Assembly: GCA_019639255.1 (NCBI GenBank)
Contig: JAHBSF010000060.1
Span: 1 to 36,307 of the forward strand
Origin: Acidobacteriota bacterium
Lineage (GTDB): Bacteria > Acidobacteriota > Blastocatellia > RBC074
Length of the DNA stretch: 36,307 bases
Direction: 5' to 3'
In this document: positions 1 through 8,190 of the stretch, in pieces
Layout of the letters: each line of letters starts with the position of its first letter
Numbering within the stretch: position 1 is the first letter of the stretch
Made by a program: the position numbers and the translations under genes
The notes under the pieces: model-generated
The model's database searches: none
What the model saw: only the letters and a program-made list of their open reading frames with translations
Told to the model about the DNA's origin: nothing

Positions 1-1
1 C

Positions 2-340
2 GCGTTCAATTTCACGGTGAGGGCGGCGGGAACTAGCGGATGCAGCGCAACGCGGGCGTATTCGCTGGTGATATCGTGCCCGATGGTGACGGTAGGGCCG
101 GCATCGCTGCCTGCTGCGACGCAGGGAGTGTTTTATAGTCAGACGGTGACGGTAGCGCCAGCGGGGAGTTATACTTTCGTGATCAACTTCGGGAGTCTGC
201 CGCCGGGACTTGCGTTGAATGCGATGACGGGAGAGATAAGCGGGACGCCGGTGTTGAAGGGGAGCTATTATGTAACGGTGCGGGCAGGCGGGTTCGGGGC
301 GTGTTCGGGCTCGCGGTCGTATCTGCTGGTTGTACAGTGA
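2..340 (+). CDS. Ig-like (putative He_PIG) surface protein, C-terminal fragment
   Basis: The gene enters from outside the window in frame 2 and ends at TGA 338-340, so only about 112 C-terminal residues are visible. They hold parts of two putative-Ig (He_PIG-like) modules: GSLPPGLALNAMTGEISGTP is the typical LPPGL..D/N..TG.I.GTP signature. Such modules occur in large secreted or surface-anchored proteins and form beta-sandwiches that serve as spacers or adhesive stalks. The segment matches the C-terminus of the surface protein at 4407-6743 over its whole visible length without an indel, so the two genes are paralogues of recent origin or under gene conversion. There is no LPxTG or membrane anchor after the last strand. 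The C-terminus SYLLVVQ is shared by both copies. The substrate or ligand is unknown. Confidence 0.8.
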   Translation, partial: AFNFTVRAAGTSGCSATRAYSLVISCPMVTVGPASLPAATQGVFYSQTVTVAPAGSYTFVINFGSLPPGLALNAMTGEISGTPVLKGSYYVTVRAGGFGACSGSRSYLLVVQ

Positions 341-3300
341 GGCAAGAGGGAACGCGCAAGACGCCGTACGGGCGGAACGGGTCGGGAGCGGAGCGTAGGT
401 ACGCAAAACATTGCGTCTCTACGCTCCGTTTATTCCGGATAAATGAATGCTGGCTGCTGTTGTTGATCTTCCTGACAGCAATTGCGCCGGTGCGGGCGCA
501 GTATCGTTTCGACGCGTGGACGACGGACCATGGGTTGCCGCAGAACACCGTAACGCGGGTCATACAGACGCGCGACGGTTATTTGTGGCTCGCTACATTC
601 GACGGACTGGCGCGTTTTGACGGCGTGCGCTTCACCGTTTTCGACAAGGGCAACTCGAAGGGCATCCACAGCAACCGCTTCACCGAACTTTACGAAACGG
701 CCGACGGCGCGCTTCTGGTCGGAACCGAAGACGGCGGTTTGACCGTCCGCCGCAACGGAATCTTCACTACCTACACAACCGCCGACGGATTGCCCGGCGA
801 TCAGGTATATCTGATATTTCCGGATCTGGACGGCGAGCCTGTGATCGCGACGTCGGGAGGGCCGGTTTATTTCCGCGACGGTGAATTTTTTCCGGCGCCG
901 CCGCAGTATCAGAGCGAGACTGTAAAGCTGTATCGCACGGCTTCCGGGGCGCGTGTAACGGTTGACGCCGGCGGGTTGAGATGGGTAGGGGAAGGAAGGG
1001 AGCATCATTATCGGTTCAAGCCTGTGGCGTCGAGTTATCTCACTTCCGTATGGCCTTACGAAGACGGGCGAAAAAATCTCTGGCTCGGCGATGAATCGGG
1101 TCTGTATCTGCTGCGCGACGGGCGATTATCGCACTTTCCCGAGTTGTCGTATTTCCGCCCGATGTGCGATGACGCGGAGGGCGGCGTATGGTTCGGCCGG
1201 TTTATCGACATATCCGACGGGGCGCGTCTGGCGCGTTACATCGACGGGCGCTTCACGGTTTTCCATCCCACGGACGGTGCGCCGGATACGACGATACGTC
1301 TGGTGACGGCCGACCGCGAAGGTTCGGTCTGGATCGCCGCATCCAACGGGCTCTATCGCGCGCGCAAACGGCTGATGACGGCCTGGTCGACCGAGCAGGG
1401 CCTGGCGAGCAATGAAGTCTATCCGATTATGCAGTCGCGTTCCGGCGACATATGGATCGGGACAACGCACGGAGTCACCCGCGTCCGATTCAAGGACGGA
1501 AAGTTCAATGCATCAGCGCCGATCCGCCTCGGCAGGGTCGTTTCTGCGCTGTGGGAAGACGGCGCCGGCAGGATATGGATCGGCATCGGCGGCGGATTGA
1601 AGCGCTATGAAAACGGGAAAATCCGGAATCTCTCGGCGCTCATCGACGACACTGTTGTTGTAGACATCAAAGCCGACCGCAACGGCTCGGTCTGGGTGGC
1701 GTCCAATCAGGGAGTGTTCAAACTCGACGGCGACAAGCGCCTCGCGCATTACACGACGCGGGACGGGCTTCCGAGCGACGATGTAAAGGTCATTCACGAA
1801 GACCGAAGCGGGGCGCTGTGGTTCGGCACTTACGGCGGACTCGCGCGATTCAACGGCGACGGATTCGTTTCCTACACCGTAACGGAAGGTTTGGCGGGCA
1901 ACCGCGTGCGCGCGATTCACGAGGACGCGGACGGCGTGTTGTGGATCGGCGCCTATGATGACGGATTGAGCCGGTTTGCCGACGGGAAGTTTTTCAACTA
2001 TCGCATCGAACACGGTCTGTACAACAACGGCGTATTCCGGATTCTGGAGGATGCGCGCGGATATTTCTGGATCAGTTGCAACAAGGGCATCTACCGCGTC
2101 AGCCGCCGCGAACTGAACGATATGGCCGGCGGGCGCATTTCGCGCATCAACAGCGTCGCCTTCGGCAAGGATGACGGGATGTCGAACATCGAATGCAACG
2201 GCGGACGCCAGCCGGCCGGCTTCATCGCCGATGACGGCAGGTTGTGGTTTCCCACGATGGGCGGCGTTGTGGCGATAGATCCGGAGGCGGCGCAGGTCAA
2301 CGCGCAGCCGCCGCCCGTAAAAATCGAGTCCGTCACGCTCGAACGCATAGCGGTTGATTTCAGCCGCGGCGTAAGGATTGCGCCGGGGCTTCGCGATCTG
2401 GAGATCGATTACGCGGGCTTGAGTTTCATAAAACCGGAGCAGGTCAGATTCAGATATAGGCTGGATGGATTGGATGCCGGCTGGATCGATGCGGAGATGC
2501 GTCGTGCGGCGTATTTCCCTTATCTTTCGCCCGGCGATTATACCTTCAGGGTCACGGCCGCCAACAGCGACGGCGTGTGGAACGAAGAAGGCGCAGCGTT
2601 GCGCGTCGTGGTGCTGGCTCCGTTTTATCGCACGTGGTGGTTTGCGGCGCTTGCAATAGTGGGCGTTACGGGGGTCGGTATGGCGGGGTACCGCTACCGG
2701 ATGGCTCGGTTGCGGAAAGAGCACGCGATGAAAGAGGAGTTCTCGCGGCGGATGCTCGAATCGCAGAAGAATTTTTCTCGGCAGTTGCTGGAGTCTCAGG
2801 AAGTCGAGCGCAAACGCATCGCCGCCGAGTTGCACGACTCGCTCGGGCAGCGATTGCTGGTAATCAAGAACTGGGCGGCGCTGAGCCTTATGCTTACGCC
2901 GGAAGAGGCGCCCGTGCGCGAACAATTGAATGAAATATCGGAAACCGCAGGGCTGGCGCTCGAGGAAACGCGGCAGATCGTATACGACCTGCGCCCATAC
3001 CAACTCGACAAGATCGGTCTGACCAGCACATTGAAATTCACGATAGAGCAGATCGCCTCTTCATCCGGCATAGACATCAGCGGTGAAATCGACGATCTCG
3101 ACGGCGTATTCGATCCGGAGGACGAAATCGTTTTTTACCGGGTCGTGCAGGAGTGTCTCAACAACATCGTCAAGCATTCGGGGGCTGCCGAGGCCCGCGT
3201 ACTGGTCAGGCGCGACCGCGCCGTAATCAGGCTGGAGGCGGCGGACAACGGGCGGGGTTTTGCCCTAAACTTGCGCGACGGGCGCAGGCAGGGTTTCGGT

Positions 3301-3432
3301 CTGGCCGGAATCGAGGAGCGCGTGCGGATGCTCGGCGGCGAATGCGCCATCGAGTCTGCGCCGGGCGGGGGCACGACGGTTTGCATTTCCATAAATTTGT
3401 CTGGAACACCGGACCGGCAATTCCCCGCTTAG
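337..3432 (+). CDS. Propeller-type sensor histidine kinase (HisKA_3 / NarL-type partner)
   Basis: Membrane sensor kinase with a large periplasmic sensor. A hydrophobic signal (LLLLIFLTAIAPVRAQ, around 454-500) is followed by two-component-regulator propeller repeats (W-hG / DGLP motifs such as GYLWLATFDGLARF and GALWFGTYGGLARF) up to about 2290. A Y_Y_Y domain lies at about 2330-2620 and one transmembrane helix at about 2630-2690. A HisKA_3 dimerisation domain follows, with the phosphoacceptor His in AAELHDSLGQRL (codon 2833-2835), then HATPase_c with QECLNNIVKHS, DNGRGF and GFGLAGIEERV. The response regulator follows 86 bp downstream and is the obvious partner. The start is uncertain: GTG 337 overlaps the upstream stop (GTGA) but would place a palindrome in the coding sequence. 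TTG 460/463 or CTG 454 would give a protein beginning at the signal peptide. The last residues (RQFPA) come from a repeat arm. The ligand is unknown. Confidence 0.85.
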   Translation: MRQEGTRKTPYGRNGSGAERRYAKHCVSTLRLFRINECWLLLLIFLTAIAPVRAQYRFDAWTTDHGLPQNTVTRVIQTRDGYLWLATFDGLARFDGVRFTVFDKGNSKGIHSNRFTELYETADGALLVGTEDGGLTVRRNGIFTTYTTADGLPGDQVYLIFPDLDGEPVIATSGGPVYFRDGEFFPAPPQYQSETVKLYRTASGARVTVDAGGLRWVGEGREHHYRFKPVASSYLTSVWPYEDGRKNLWLGDESGLYLLRDGRLSHFPELSYFRPMCDDAEGGVWFGRFIDISDGARLARYIDGRFTVFHPTDGAPDTTIRLVTADREGSVWIAASNGLYRARKRLMTAWSTEQGLASNEVYPIMQSRSGDIWIGTTHGVTRVRFKDGKFNASAPIRLGRVVSALWEDGAGRIWIGIGGGLKRYENGKIRNLSALIDDTVVVDIKADRNGSVWVASNQGVFKLDGDKRLAHYTTRDGLPSDDVKVIHEDRSGALWFGTYGGLARFNGDGFVSYTVTEGLAGNRVRAIHEDADGVLWIGAYDDGLSRFADGKFFNYRIEHGLYNNGVFRILEDARGYFWISCNKGIYRVSRRELNDMAGGRISRINSVAFGKDDGMSNIECNGGRQPAGFIADDGRLWFPTMGGVVAIDPEAAQVNAQPPPVKIESVTLERIAVDFSRGVRIAPGLRDLEIDYAGLSFIKPEQVRFRYRLDGLDAGWIDAEMRRAAYFPYLSPGDYTFRVTAANSDGVWNEEGAALRVVVLAPFYRTWWFAALAIVGVTGVGMAGYRYRMARLRKEHAMKEEFSRRMLESQKNFSRQLLESQEVERKRIAAELHDSLGQRLLVIKNWAALSLMLTPEEAPVREQLNEISETAGLALEETRQIVYDLRPYQLDKIGLTSTLKFTIEQIASSSGIDISGEIDDLDGVFDPEDEIVFYRVVQECLNNIVKHSGAAEARVLVRRDRAVIRLEAADNGRGFALNLRDGRRQGFGLAGIEERVRMLGGECAIESAPGGGTTVCISINLSGTPDRQFPA
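389..428. repeat. Short palindrome ahead of the sensor kinase
   Basis: Arms 389-406 and 411-428 are 18 nt each and pair with two mismatches around a 4-nt loop (AACA). The core reads TACGCAAAACATTGCGT. It does not resemble the GATAACGGAACAAACG family found elsewhere in the window. It lies between the stop of the upstream gene and the sequence encoding the kinase signal peptide. It is therefore probably non-coding and argues that the kinase starts downstream of it. From memory, similar GCAAAA.TTTTGCGTCTCTAC palindromes are common intergenic repeats in cyanobacteria and other bacteria; I could not check this. Confidence 0.6.
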
Positions 3433-3480
3433 GGAGAAAGAGAGATAACGGAACAAACGGAAATGTACGGAACAAACTGA
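3417..3480. repeat. Palindrome-family A, single arm
   Basis: This is one arm only of the intergenic repeat. It begins with GGCAATTCC.CGCTTAG, which includes the kinase stop codon, continues through AGAGAGATAACGGAACAAAC, and has a second ACGGAACAAAC at about 3467-3477. No matching right arm follows before the regulator gene. The order of sub-motifs matches the left half of the complete copy at 9874-10018. Confidence 0.7.
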
Positions 3481-3518
3481 AAGTTTGGCGGCGACGGGCC
3501 AGTACGCGAGTGTTGATT

Positions 3519-4175
3519 ATGGGCGGGGAAATTCGGGTAGTTATTGCCGACGATCATCCGGTGTTTCGCCGGGGACTTGGGATGGTTATTGCCTCGGATC
3601 CGATGCTGAAGGTCGTCGGGGAAGCGGCGAACGGCTGCGATGCCATAGAACGGATCAGCGAGTTGCGGCCCGACGTGGTTGTGCTCGATATTGACATGCC
3701 GCAAAAGAACGGCTTTGAAGTGGTTCGCGAACTGCACTCGTTGAAGCTCGAACCGGCAGTCGTTTTCCTGACGATGCACAGGGACGAGGCGCTGTTTAAC
3801 GGCGCCTTCGACATCGGCGCGCAGGGGTATCTGCTCAAGGACAGCGCCATTTCGGATATCGTCGCCGGCATAAAGGCCGTCGCCAAAGCAGAGAATTTCA
3901 TCAGCCCCGCGCTTGCTACATTTCTGGTCAACCGCACCCGCCGCGCTACAACGCTCGTAGAACACAAACCGACGCTGCTCGATTTGACGCCGACCGAGCG
4001 GCGCGTGCTGAGGTTGATAGTCGAGGAAAAACAGACGCGTGAAATTGCCGAAGAACTCTGCATCAGCCCGCGCACGGTCGAAAACCACCGCTCGCACATC
4101 TGCCGCAAACTGGATCTGCACGGCGCCAACGCCTTGTTAAAATTCGCCATGGCCAATAAGAGCCGGCTTCTGTAG
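3519..4175 (+). CDS. NarL/FixJ-family response regulator
   Basis: 218-residue DNA-binding response regulator. The receiver domain (residues 4-120) has the acidic pocket D11-D12, phosphoacceptor D57 in VVVLDIDMPQKNG, a switch Thr in VFLTMHRDE and the conserved Lys in GYLLKDSA. The C-terminal GerE/LuxR helix-turn-helix spans about residues 150-212, with LTPTERRVLRLI and REIAEELCISPRTVENHRSH. The length and two-domain order are normal for NarL relatives. ATG 3519 gives MGGEIRVVIADDHPV, a typical receiver start; GTG 3510 in the same frame would add only three residues. No strong ribosome binding site is visible. Its position just behind the propeller kinase suggests a cognate pair. The surface-protein gene downstream (4407) may be a target, but no operator could be identified. 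Confidence 0.93.
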   Translation: MGGEIRVVIADDHPVFRRGLGMVIASDPMLKVVGEAANGCDAIERISELRPDVVVLDIDMPQKNGFEVVRELHSLKLEPAVVFLTMHRDEALFNGAFDIGAQGYLLKDSAISDIVAGIKAVAKAENFISPALATFLVNRTRRATTLVEHKPTLLDLTPTERRVLRLIVEEKQTREIAEELCISPRTVENHRSHICRKLDLHGANALLKFAMANKSRLL

Positions 4176-4180
4176 CGAAC

Positions 4181-4266
4181 AAAAAGAGAGATAACGGAAC
4201 AAACGGAAATAGACGAAAACTACGGAAATCGCCAAACTTTCCGTTTGTTCCGTTATCTCTCTTTTG
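4181..4266. repeat. Palindrome-family A, complete copy
   Basis: Perfect 28-nt inverted arms at 4182-4209 and 4238-4265 flank a 28-nt loop. The arm contains AGAGATAACGGAACAAACGG. It begins six bases after the regulator stop codon and lies between two rightward genes. The arm is long enough for a stable hairpin in RNA or a cruciform in DNA. There is no clear run of T directly after the stem apart from CTTTT at 4261-4265, so a Rho-independent terminator role is possible but not shown. Confidence 0.9.
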
Positions 4267-4392
4267 CATCACTGAGCACTTCCACTCACAAAAAATGAGT
4301 AGCGCCACCTATATGAAATTGAGCGGCGGCACGGATATTCAATCGGGTCTCCTGTTCCGATAATCCCGACCGTTGGTTGGAGGGTATCGTAA

Positions 4393-4399
4393 AAGGAGG
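4393..4399 (+). promoter_or_regulatory. Ribosome binding site that fixes the surface-protein start
   Basis: AAGGAGG lies seven bases before ATG 4407. It is the strongest Shine-Dalgarno match on the plus strand of the window and selects ATG 4407 over an in-frame TTG at 4377. Confidence 0.85.
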
Positions 4400-4406
4400 A
4401 ACAAGC

Positions 4407-6743
4407 ATGTCGCAGAAAAAATCGTCGCGCCGATCGTCATCCTTTCGCCGGTCATATCGCGGGTCATACGGCAAATCACGCTTCATCGGCGTGGTGCTGT
4501 TGTTGGGAGCGATGTTTTACAACTTCGACAGCGGGCCGGGCCGCAGCGCCGCGGCGCCCGCGCCGCAGTCGTGCGCCGATCTCGGTTTTACAGAGGGCGC
4601 GCGCCTGATCTTCGATGAGAACCTGCGGAGCATTGCGGTCGGGGATTTCAATAACGACGGCAATCAGGATGTCGTTGCGAGCGCGCTTGACGGAGGGCTG
4701 CGCGTGCGGCTGGGAGACGGGATGGGCGGTTTCACCGTTGCTGAGGATGCCGATCTCGGCTACGACACGGTGGCGCTCGTCGTCGCGGATTTCAACAAAG
4801 ACGGCAACCTCGACGTGGCCGGCGTCAGGGAAGTAACGGAGGATGCCGGTGCAGTTGGAGTATTGTTGGGAGATGGAATAGGCGGTTTCGGCGAACTGAT
4901 CGAATACGAGGTGGGGATCGAGCCTCAGGATCTGGCCGTCGCGGATTTCAATCTGGACAACAACCTGGATATAGCGACCGCGAACGATGATTCGAGCGAC
5001 ATTTCCTTGCTTTTCGGCAATGGACTCGGCGGCTTTGGAACGGCGGTCAGCATCCCGGTCGGTCTGGATCCCGGCAGCCTCGCGGTGGGCGACTTCAATC
5101 TCGACAACCGGCCCGATATCGCGGTGCTGACCGAAACGAATATGGGAGTGGATATGGTCGAGGTGCTGCTCGGCAACGGCGCCGGGGGCTTCGCTGCGCC
5201 GGCGCCCTTCGACATCGGGCCCCGCGCCCGCGGACTGGTAGTCGCGGATTTCAACAACGACGGCAACCCGGATCTGGCGGCGGCAAACATCGACGACGGC
5301 ACGGTCTCGGTAATGCTCGGCGACGGGATGGGAGGTTTCGGAGCGCGAAACTTCTACAGTGTGGGAAGCAATCCTTCCGACACCCTTGTCGGGGATTTCA
5401 ATAACGACGGCTATGCGGATCTGGCGCTGCTGACTTTTTCCTTCGACACCTATAGCAGCAGCATCGTTGTGCTGCTCGGGGACGGAACAGGTGCTTTTTC
5501 AGCGGCCGTTACCCTCGACTACGACGATGAACTCGAAGACATCGCCGCCGCAGATTTCAACAACGACGGCAAACTGGATCTGATAGCTTCTTTGGACGGA
5601 GTCGGTAACGATTTCCTTTTTCTGTTGCTCAATACCTGCATTCCGGATCCCAATACTCCGCCTTCGATCGTGGCCGAGACGGTCGTGCGGACGCAGGGCA
5701 GTCCGGCGACCATCGTAAAGATCGCCGCCATAAGCGATCCGGATCAGTCGCCCGAAACCCTTTTATTCTCCATTACGCCGATTGCCGGGTCGGGTGTGTC
5801 GATAGGGACGCCGTGGATCGATTCTATGGGCAACGTGACGGCGAGCGCAGGCGCTTCGTGTGCGGCAACGAGTTCAACATTTGAACTCGAGGCAACGGAT
5901 GAAAAGGGGGAAAGCACTACGGCAGTCCTCACCGTTAACGTCCATCCCAACCCGCTGCCCGTGCTGAGTTACACCAACAAATCACTCGGCGTAGGCAAGA
6001 CGGCGCTTTTCTATCCCTCGACGGGACCGAGCGATAACGTGGGAATAACGTCGCTCGTGCTGCAAAGCGTCACGCCGTCTACGGGCCTGTCGCTCAGCCT
6101 CAACACTTCAAACGGTGTAATCACGGTTTTGAGCGCGAGCATAGCCGGGACCTACATCGTGGAAGTTGTAGCGACGGACAACTGCGGAGCGCAGCGCACG
6201 GCAACGTTCAATGTCACCGTAACGTGTCCGTCTATCTCGCTATCGACGCTTGCGAACGGACAGGCTGGGGTTGCGTATAACAGAACGATCACGGTGACGC
6301 CTGCCGGGAGCTACACGTTCACCGTAATTTCGGGCGCGCTGCCGCCGGGCCTGGTGCTGGATGAAACGACGGGAGCAATAACGGGCACGCCCGGCGCTAC
6401 GGGTACGTTCAACTTCACGGTGAGGGCGGCGGGAACTAGCGGATGCAGCGCAACGCGGGCGTATTCGCTGGTGATATCGTGTCCGATGGTGACGGTAGGG
6501 CCGGCATCGCTGCCTGCTGCGACGCAGGGGGTGTTTTACAGTCAGACGGTGACGGTAGCGCCAGCGGGGAGTTACGGATTCGTGCTGAGTTTCGGGAGTC
6601 TGCCGCCGGGACTTGCGTTGAATGCGATGACGGGAGAGATAAGCGGGACGCCGGTGTTGAAGGGGAGTTATTACGTCACGGTGCGTGCAAGCGGATTCGG
6701 CGCTTGTACGGGTTCGCGGTCGTATTTGCTGGTTGTGCAGTAG
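4407..6743 (+). CDS. FG-GAP/VCBS repeat surface protein with C-terminal Ig-like modules
   Basis: 778-residue exported protein. The N-terminus is Ser/Arg-rich (SSRRSSSFRRSYRGSYGKSR), followed by a hydrophobic segment (FIGVVLLLGAMFYNF) that could be a long signal or an anchor. Seven FG-GAP/VCBS repeats follow (about 4630-5640), each with a calcium-loop-like motif: DFNNDGNQD, DFNKDGNLD, DFNLDNNLD, DFNLDNRPD, DFNNDGNPD, DFNNDGYAD and DFNNDGKLD. Seven such units fit one integrin-like seven-bladed propeller. The rest is a set of cadherin/Ig-like modules, including two He_PIG-type ones with SGALPPGLVLDETTG and GSLPPGLALNAMTG. A strong ribosome binding site (4393-4399) fixes the start. The family is used for adhesion or carbohydrate/protein binding; the actual ligand cannot be told from sequence. 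The last 340 bp nearly duplicate the end of the gene at 2-340. Confidence 0.9.
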   Translation: MSQKKSSRRSSSFRRSYRGSYGKSRFIGVVLLLGAMFYNFDSGPGRSAAAPAPQSCADLGFTEGARLIFDENLRSIAVGDFNNDGNQDVVASALDGGLRVRLGDGMGGFTVAEDADLGYDTVALVVADFNKDGNLDVAGVREVTEDAGAVGVLLGDGIGGFGELIEYEVGIEPQDLAVADFNLDNNLDIATANDDSSDISLLFGNGLGGFGTAVSIPVGLDPGSLAVGDFNLDNRPDIAVLTETNMGVDMVEVLLGNGAGGFAAPAPFDIGPRARGLVVADFNNDGNPDLAAANIDDGTVSVMLGDGMGGFGARNFYSVGSNPSDTLVGDFNNDGYADLALLTFSFDTYSSSIVVLLGDGTGAFSAAVTLDYDDELEDIAAADFNNDGKLDLIASLDGVGNDFLFLLLNTCIPDPNTPPSIVAETVVRTQGSPATIVKIAAISDPDQSPETLLFSITPIAGSGVSIGTPWIDSMGNVTASAGASCAATSSTFELEATDEKGESTTAVLTVNVHPNPLPVLSYTNKSLGVGKTALFYPSTGPSDNVGITSLVLQSVTPSTGLSLSLNTSNGVITVLSASIAGTYIVEVVATDNCGAQRTATFNVTVTCPSISLSTLANGQAGVAYNRTITVTPAGSYTFTVISGALPPGLVLDETTGAITGTPGATGTFNFTVRAAGTSGCSATRAYSLVISCPMVTVGPASLPAATQGVFYSQTVTVAPAGSYGFVLSFGSLPPGLALNAMTGEISGTPVLKGSYYVTVRASGFGACTGSRSYLLVVQ
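6405..6743 (+). repeat. 339-bp direct repeat of positions 2-340
   Basis: Positions 2-340 align to 6405-6743 at a constant offset of 6403 with no indel. Both end at the stop codon. Long stretches are base-for-base identical (for example 17-87, and most of 188-272), including synonymous sites, while differences cluster around 165-187 and 273-335. The repeats flank the kinase and regulator genes in direct orientation. Confidence 0.9.
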
Positions 6744-6763
6744 ACGGGAAGAAACCGCGGAAC

Positions 6764-6856
6764 AGAGATGACGGAACAACCGAAATAATACGGAAACTAC
6801 GGAATGGTTGAATATTTCCGTAGTTTCCGTATTATTTCGTTTGTTCCGTCATCTCT
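6764..6856. repeat. Palindrome-family A, longest stem
   Basis: Arms 6764-6804 and 6816-6856 are 41 nt each with one mismatch and an 11-nt loop. Sub-motifs in order are AGAGATGACGGAACAAC, CGAAATAATACGGAA and ACTACGGAA. The copy starts 21 bases after the surface-protein stop and ends 43 bases before the acyl-CoA dehydrogenase start. The near-perfect stem implies either recent origin or selection on pairing. Confidence 0.9.
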
Positions 6857-6899
6857 CTTTTATGCACCGATATTCCGGGACTCAAGGACTAAAAGAACA

Positions 6900-8030
6900 A
6901 TGGATTTTGATCTGAGCAAACCGCAGAAGCTTTTGCAGGAATCGGCGCGCACATTTTTTGCGCGCGAGTGTCCACCCGAGCGGGTACGGGAGTTGATCGC
7001 AGGCGATACGGCGTATGACGAAGCGTTGTGGCGCGCGATGGCCGATCAGGGATGGACCGGATTGATTATCGCGGAAGAGTACGGCGGGCTGGGGCTGGGG
7101 CTCGTAGAGCTTGCGGCCGTGGTCGAAGAGATGGGCCGCGCCTGTTTGCCGGGGCCGTTCATTTCCACGATATGGGCTTCGGCGCTGATTGCGCGCGCTG
7201 GAAACGAGGGGCAGCGCAAGCAGTATCTGGATGCCATTTCGCTTGGCGATCTGAAAGCCACGGTTGCGCTGCTCGAACAGTCCGCCGACTGGGATCCGGA
7301 ATCGGTCGAGCTTCGGGCCGAATCGGCTGACAGGGAAGTGCGTCTTTACGGCCGCAAGGAATTCGTTGCCGATGCAGCAGTATCCGATCTGATTTTATGC
7401 GTTGCGCGCGGCGCAAACGGGCTTGTCGTGATTCCGGTCGAGAAGGGCGCATCGGGTATGGAGATCACTGCGACGCCGGCCATCGACGGCGCGCGCAAAC
7501 TTTATTCGGTGTATTTCGACGGCGTAGCGGTTCCGGCCGCGAATGCGCTGGATTATGCGCCGAATCTTGCAGCGGCTATAAATGAAGCGACCGAAGTTGC
7601 GGCCGTAGCCTTGTGCGCCGAGATGCTGGGCGGGATGCAGTGGGTTCTCGAAACGGCGGTCGAATACGCAAAAACGCGGCAGCAGTTCGGCCGGCCTATC
7701 GGCGTTTATCAGGCCGTTCAGCACCAGTGCGCCGATATGCTGCTGATGGCGGAAAGCGCGCGGTCTGCGACCTACTACGCGGCCTGGGCCGTAGAGCAGA
7801 AACTGCCCGCCGCCTCGCTCGCCGTTTCGGTTGCAAAGGCGTATTGTTCGGATGCAGCGCGCGAGGTCGGCAATCGCGGCATACAGGTGCACGGCGGCAT
7901 CGGTTTCACGTGGGAGCACAACATCCATCTGTATTACAAGCGCGCAAAATCGGCCGAAGTGCTTTTCGGCGATGCTGTGTATCATCGCGAACGGATCGCG
8001 CGCCGGGTGATCGACGAAGCCGAGGGGTGA
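6900..8030 (+). CDS. Acyl-CoA dehydrogenase family protein
   Basis: 376-residue FAD-dependent flavoprotein of the acyl-CoA dehydrogenase superfamily, which oxidises acyl-CoA thioesters to 2-enoyl-CoA and passes electrons to ETF. The N-terminal helical domain starts MDFDLSKPQKLLQESARTFF and includes GLIIAEEYGGLGLG. The middle beta-domain is shortened and divergent. The C-terminal helical domain carries TRQQFGRPIGVYQAVQHQCA and GIQVHGGIGFTWEHNIHLYY, the usual FAD and CoA contact region. I do not see the classical medium-chain catalytic-Glu context (YEGT); FTWEH is typical of a different subgroup, so the substrate is left open. ATG 6900 is the first start compatible with the family N-terminus; upstream codons run into the palindrome. 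No neighbour suggests a pathway. Confidence 0.9.
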   Translation: MDFDLSKPQKLLQESARTFFARECPPERVRELIAGDTAYDEALWRAMADQGWTGLIIAEEYGGLGLGLVELAAVVEEMGRACLPGPFISTIWASALIARAGNEGQRKQYLDAISLGDLKATVALLEQSADWDPESVELRAESADREVRLYGRKEFVADAAVSDLILCVARGANGLVVIPVEKGASGMEITATPAIDGARKLYSVYFDGVAVPAANALDYAPNLAAAINEATEVAAVALCAEMLGGMQWVLETAVEYAKTRQQFGRPIGVYQAVQHQCADMLLMAESARSATYYAAWAVEQKLPAASLAVSVAKAYCSDAAREVGNRGIQVHGGIGFTWEHNIHLYYKRAKSAEVLFGDAVYHRERIARRVIDEAEG

Positions 8031-8033
8031 GGG

Positions 8034-8125
8034 AAACCGCAGAAACAGGGACGCGGAATATGCGGAAAATCGGCTGAATATTTTTCGCGTATTCCGTGTA
8101 TTTATGTTCGCGTATTCTGCGGTTT
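8034..8125. repeat. Palindrome-family B copy
   Basis: Outer arms AAACCGCAGAA (8034-8044) and TTCTGCGGTTT (8115-8125) pair exactly. Inner segments ACGCGGAATATGCGGAAAA and TTTTTCGCGTATTCCG pair imperfectly. It starts four bases after the acyl-CoA dehydrogenase stop. The sequence differs from the GATAACGGAACAAACG family but shares its design of spaced CGGAA/TTCCG words. Confidence 0.75.
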
Positions 8126-8190
8126 TTATTGTAGACTTAGGCGGCCCTAAACAACTGCGACAAGTCGATATTGATCCGGAAAGGAGCGGA

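Noticed and set aside
1513-3003. A long minus-strand open frame opposite the sensor kinase
   Set aside because: Antisense to the propeller and HisKA regions, Arg/Pro-rich without domain resemblance.
4238-4275. A Rho-independent terminator after the response regulator
   Set aside because: The stem is AT-mixed with a 28-nt loop and only a short T-run; it belongs to the dispersed repeat family, so a terminator call is not justified from sequence alone.
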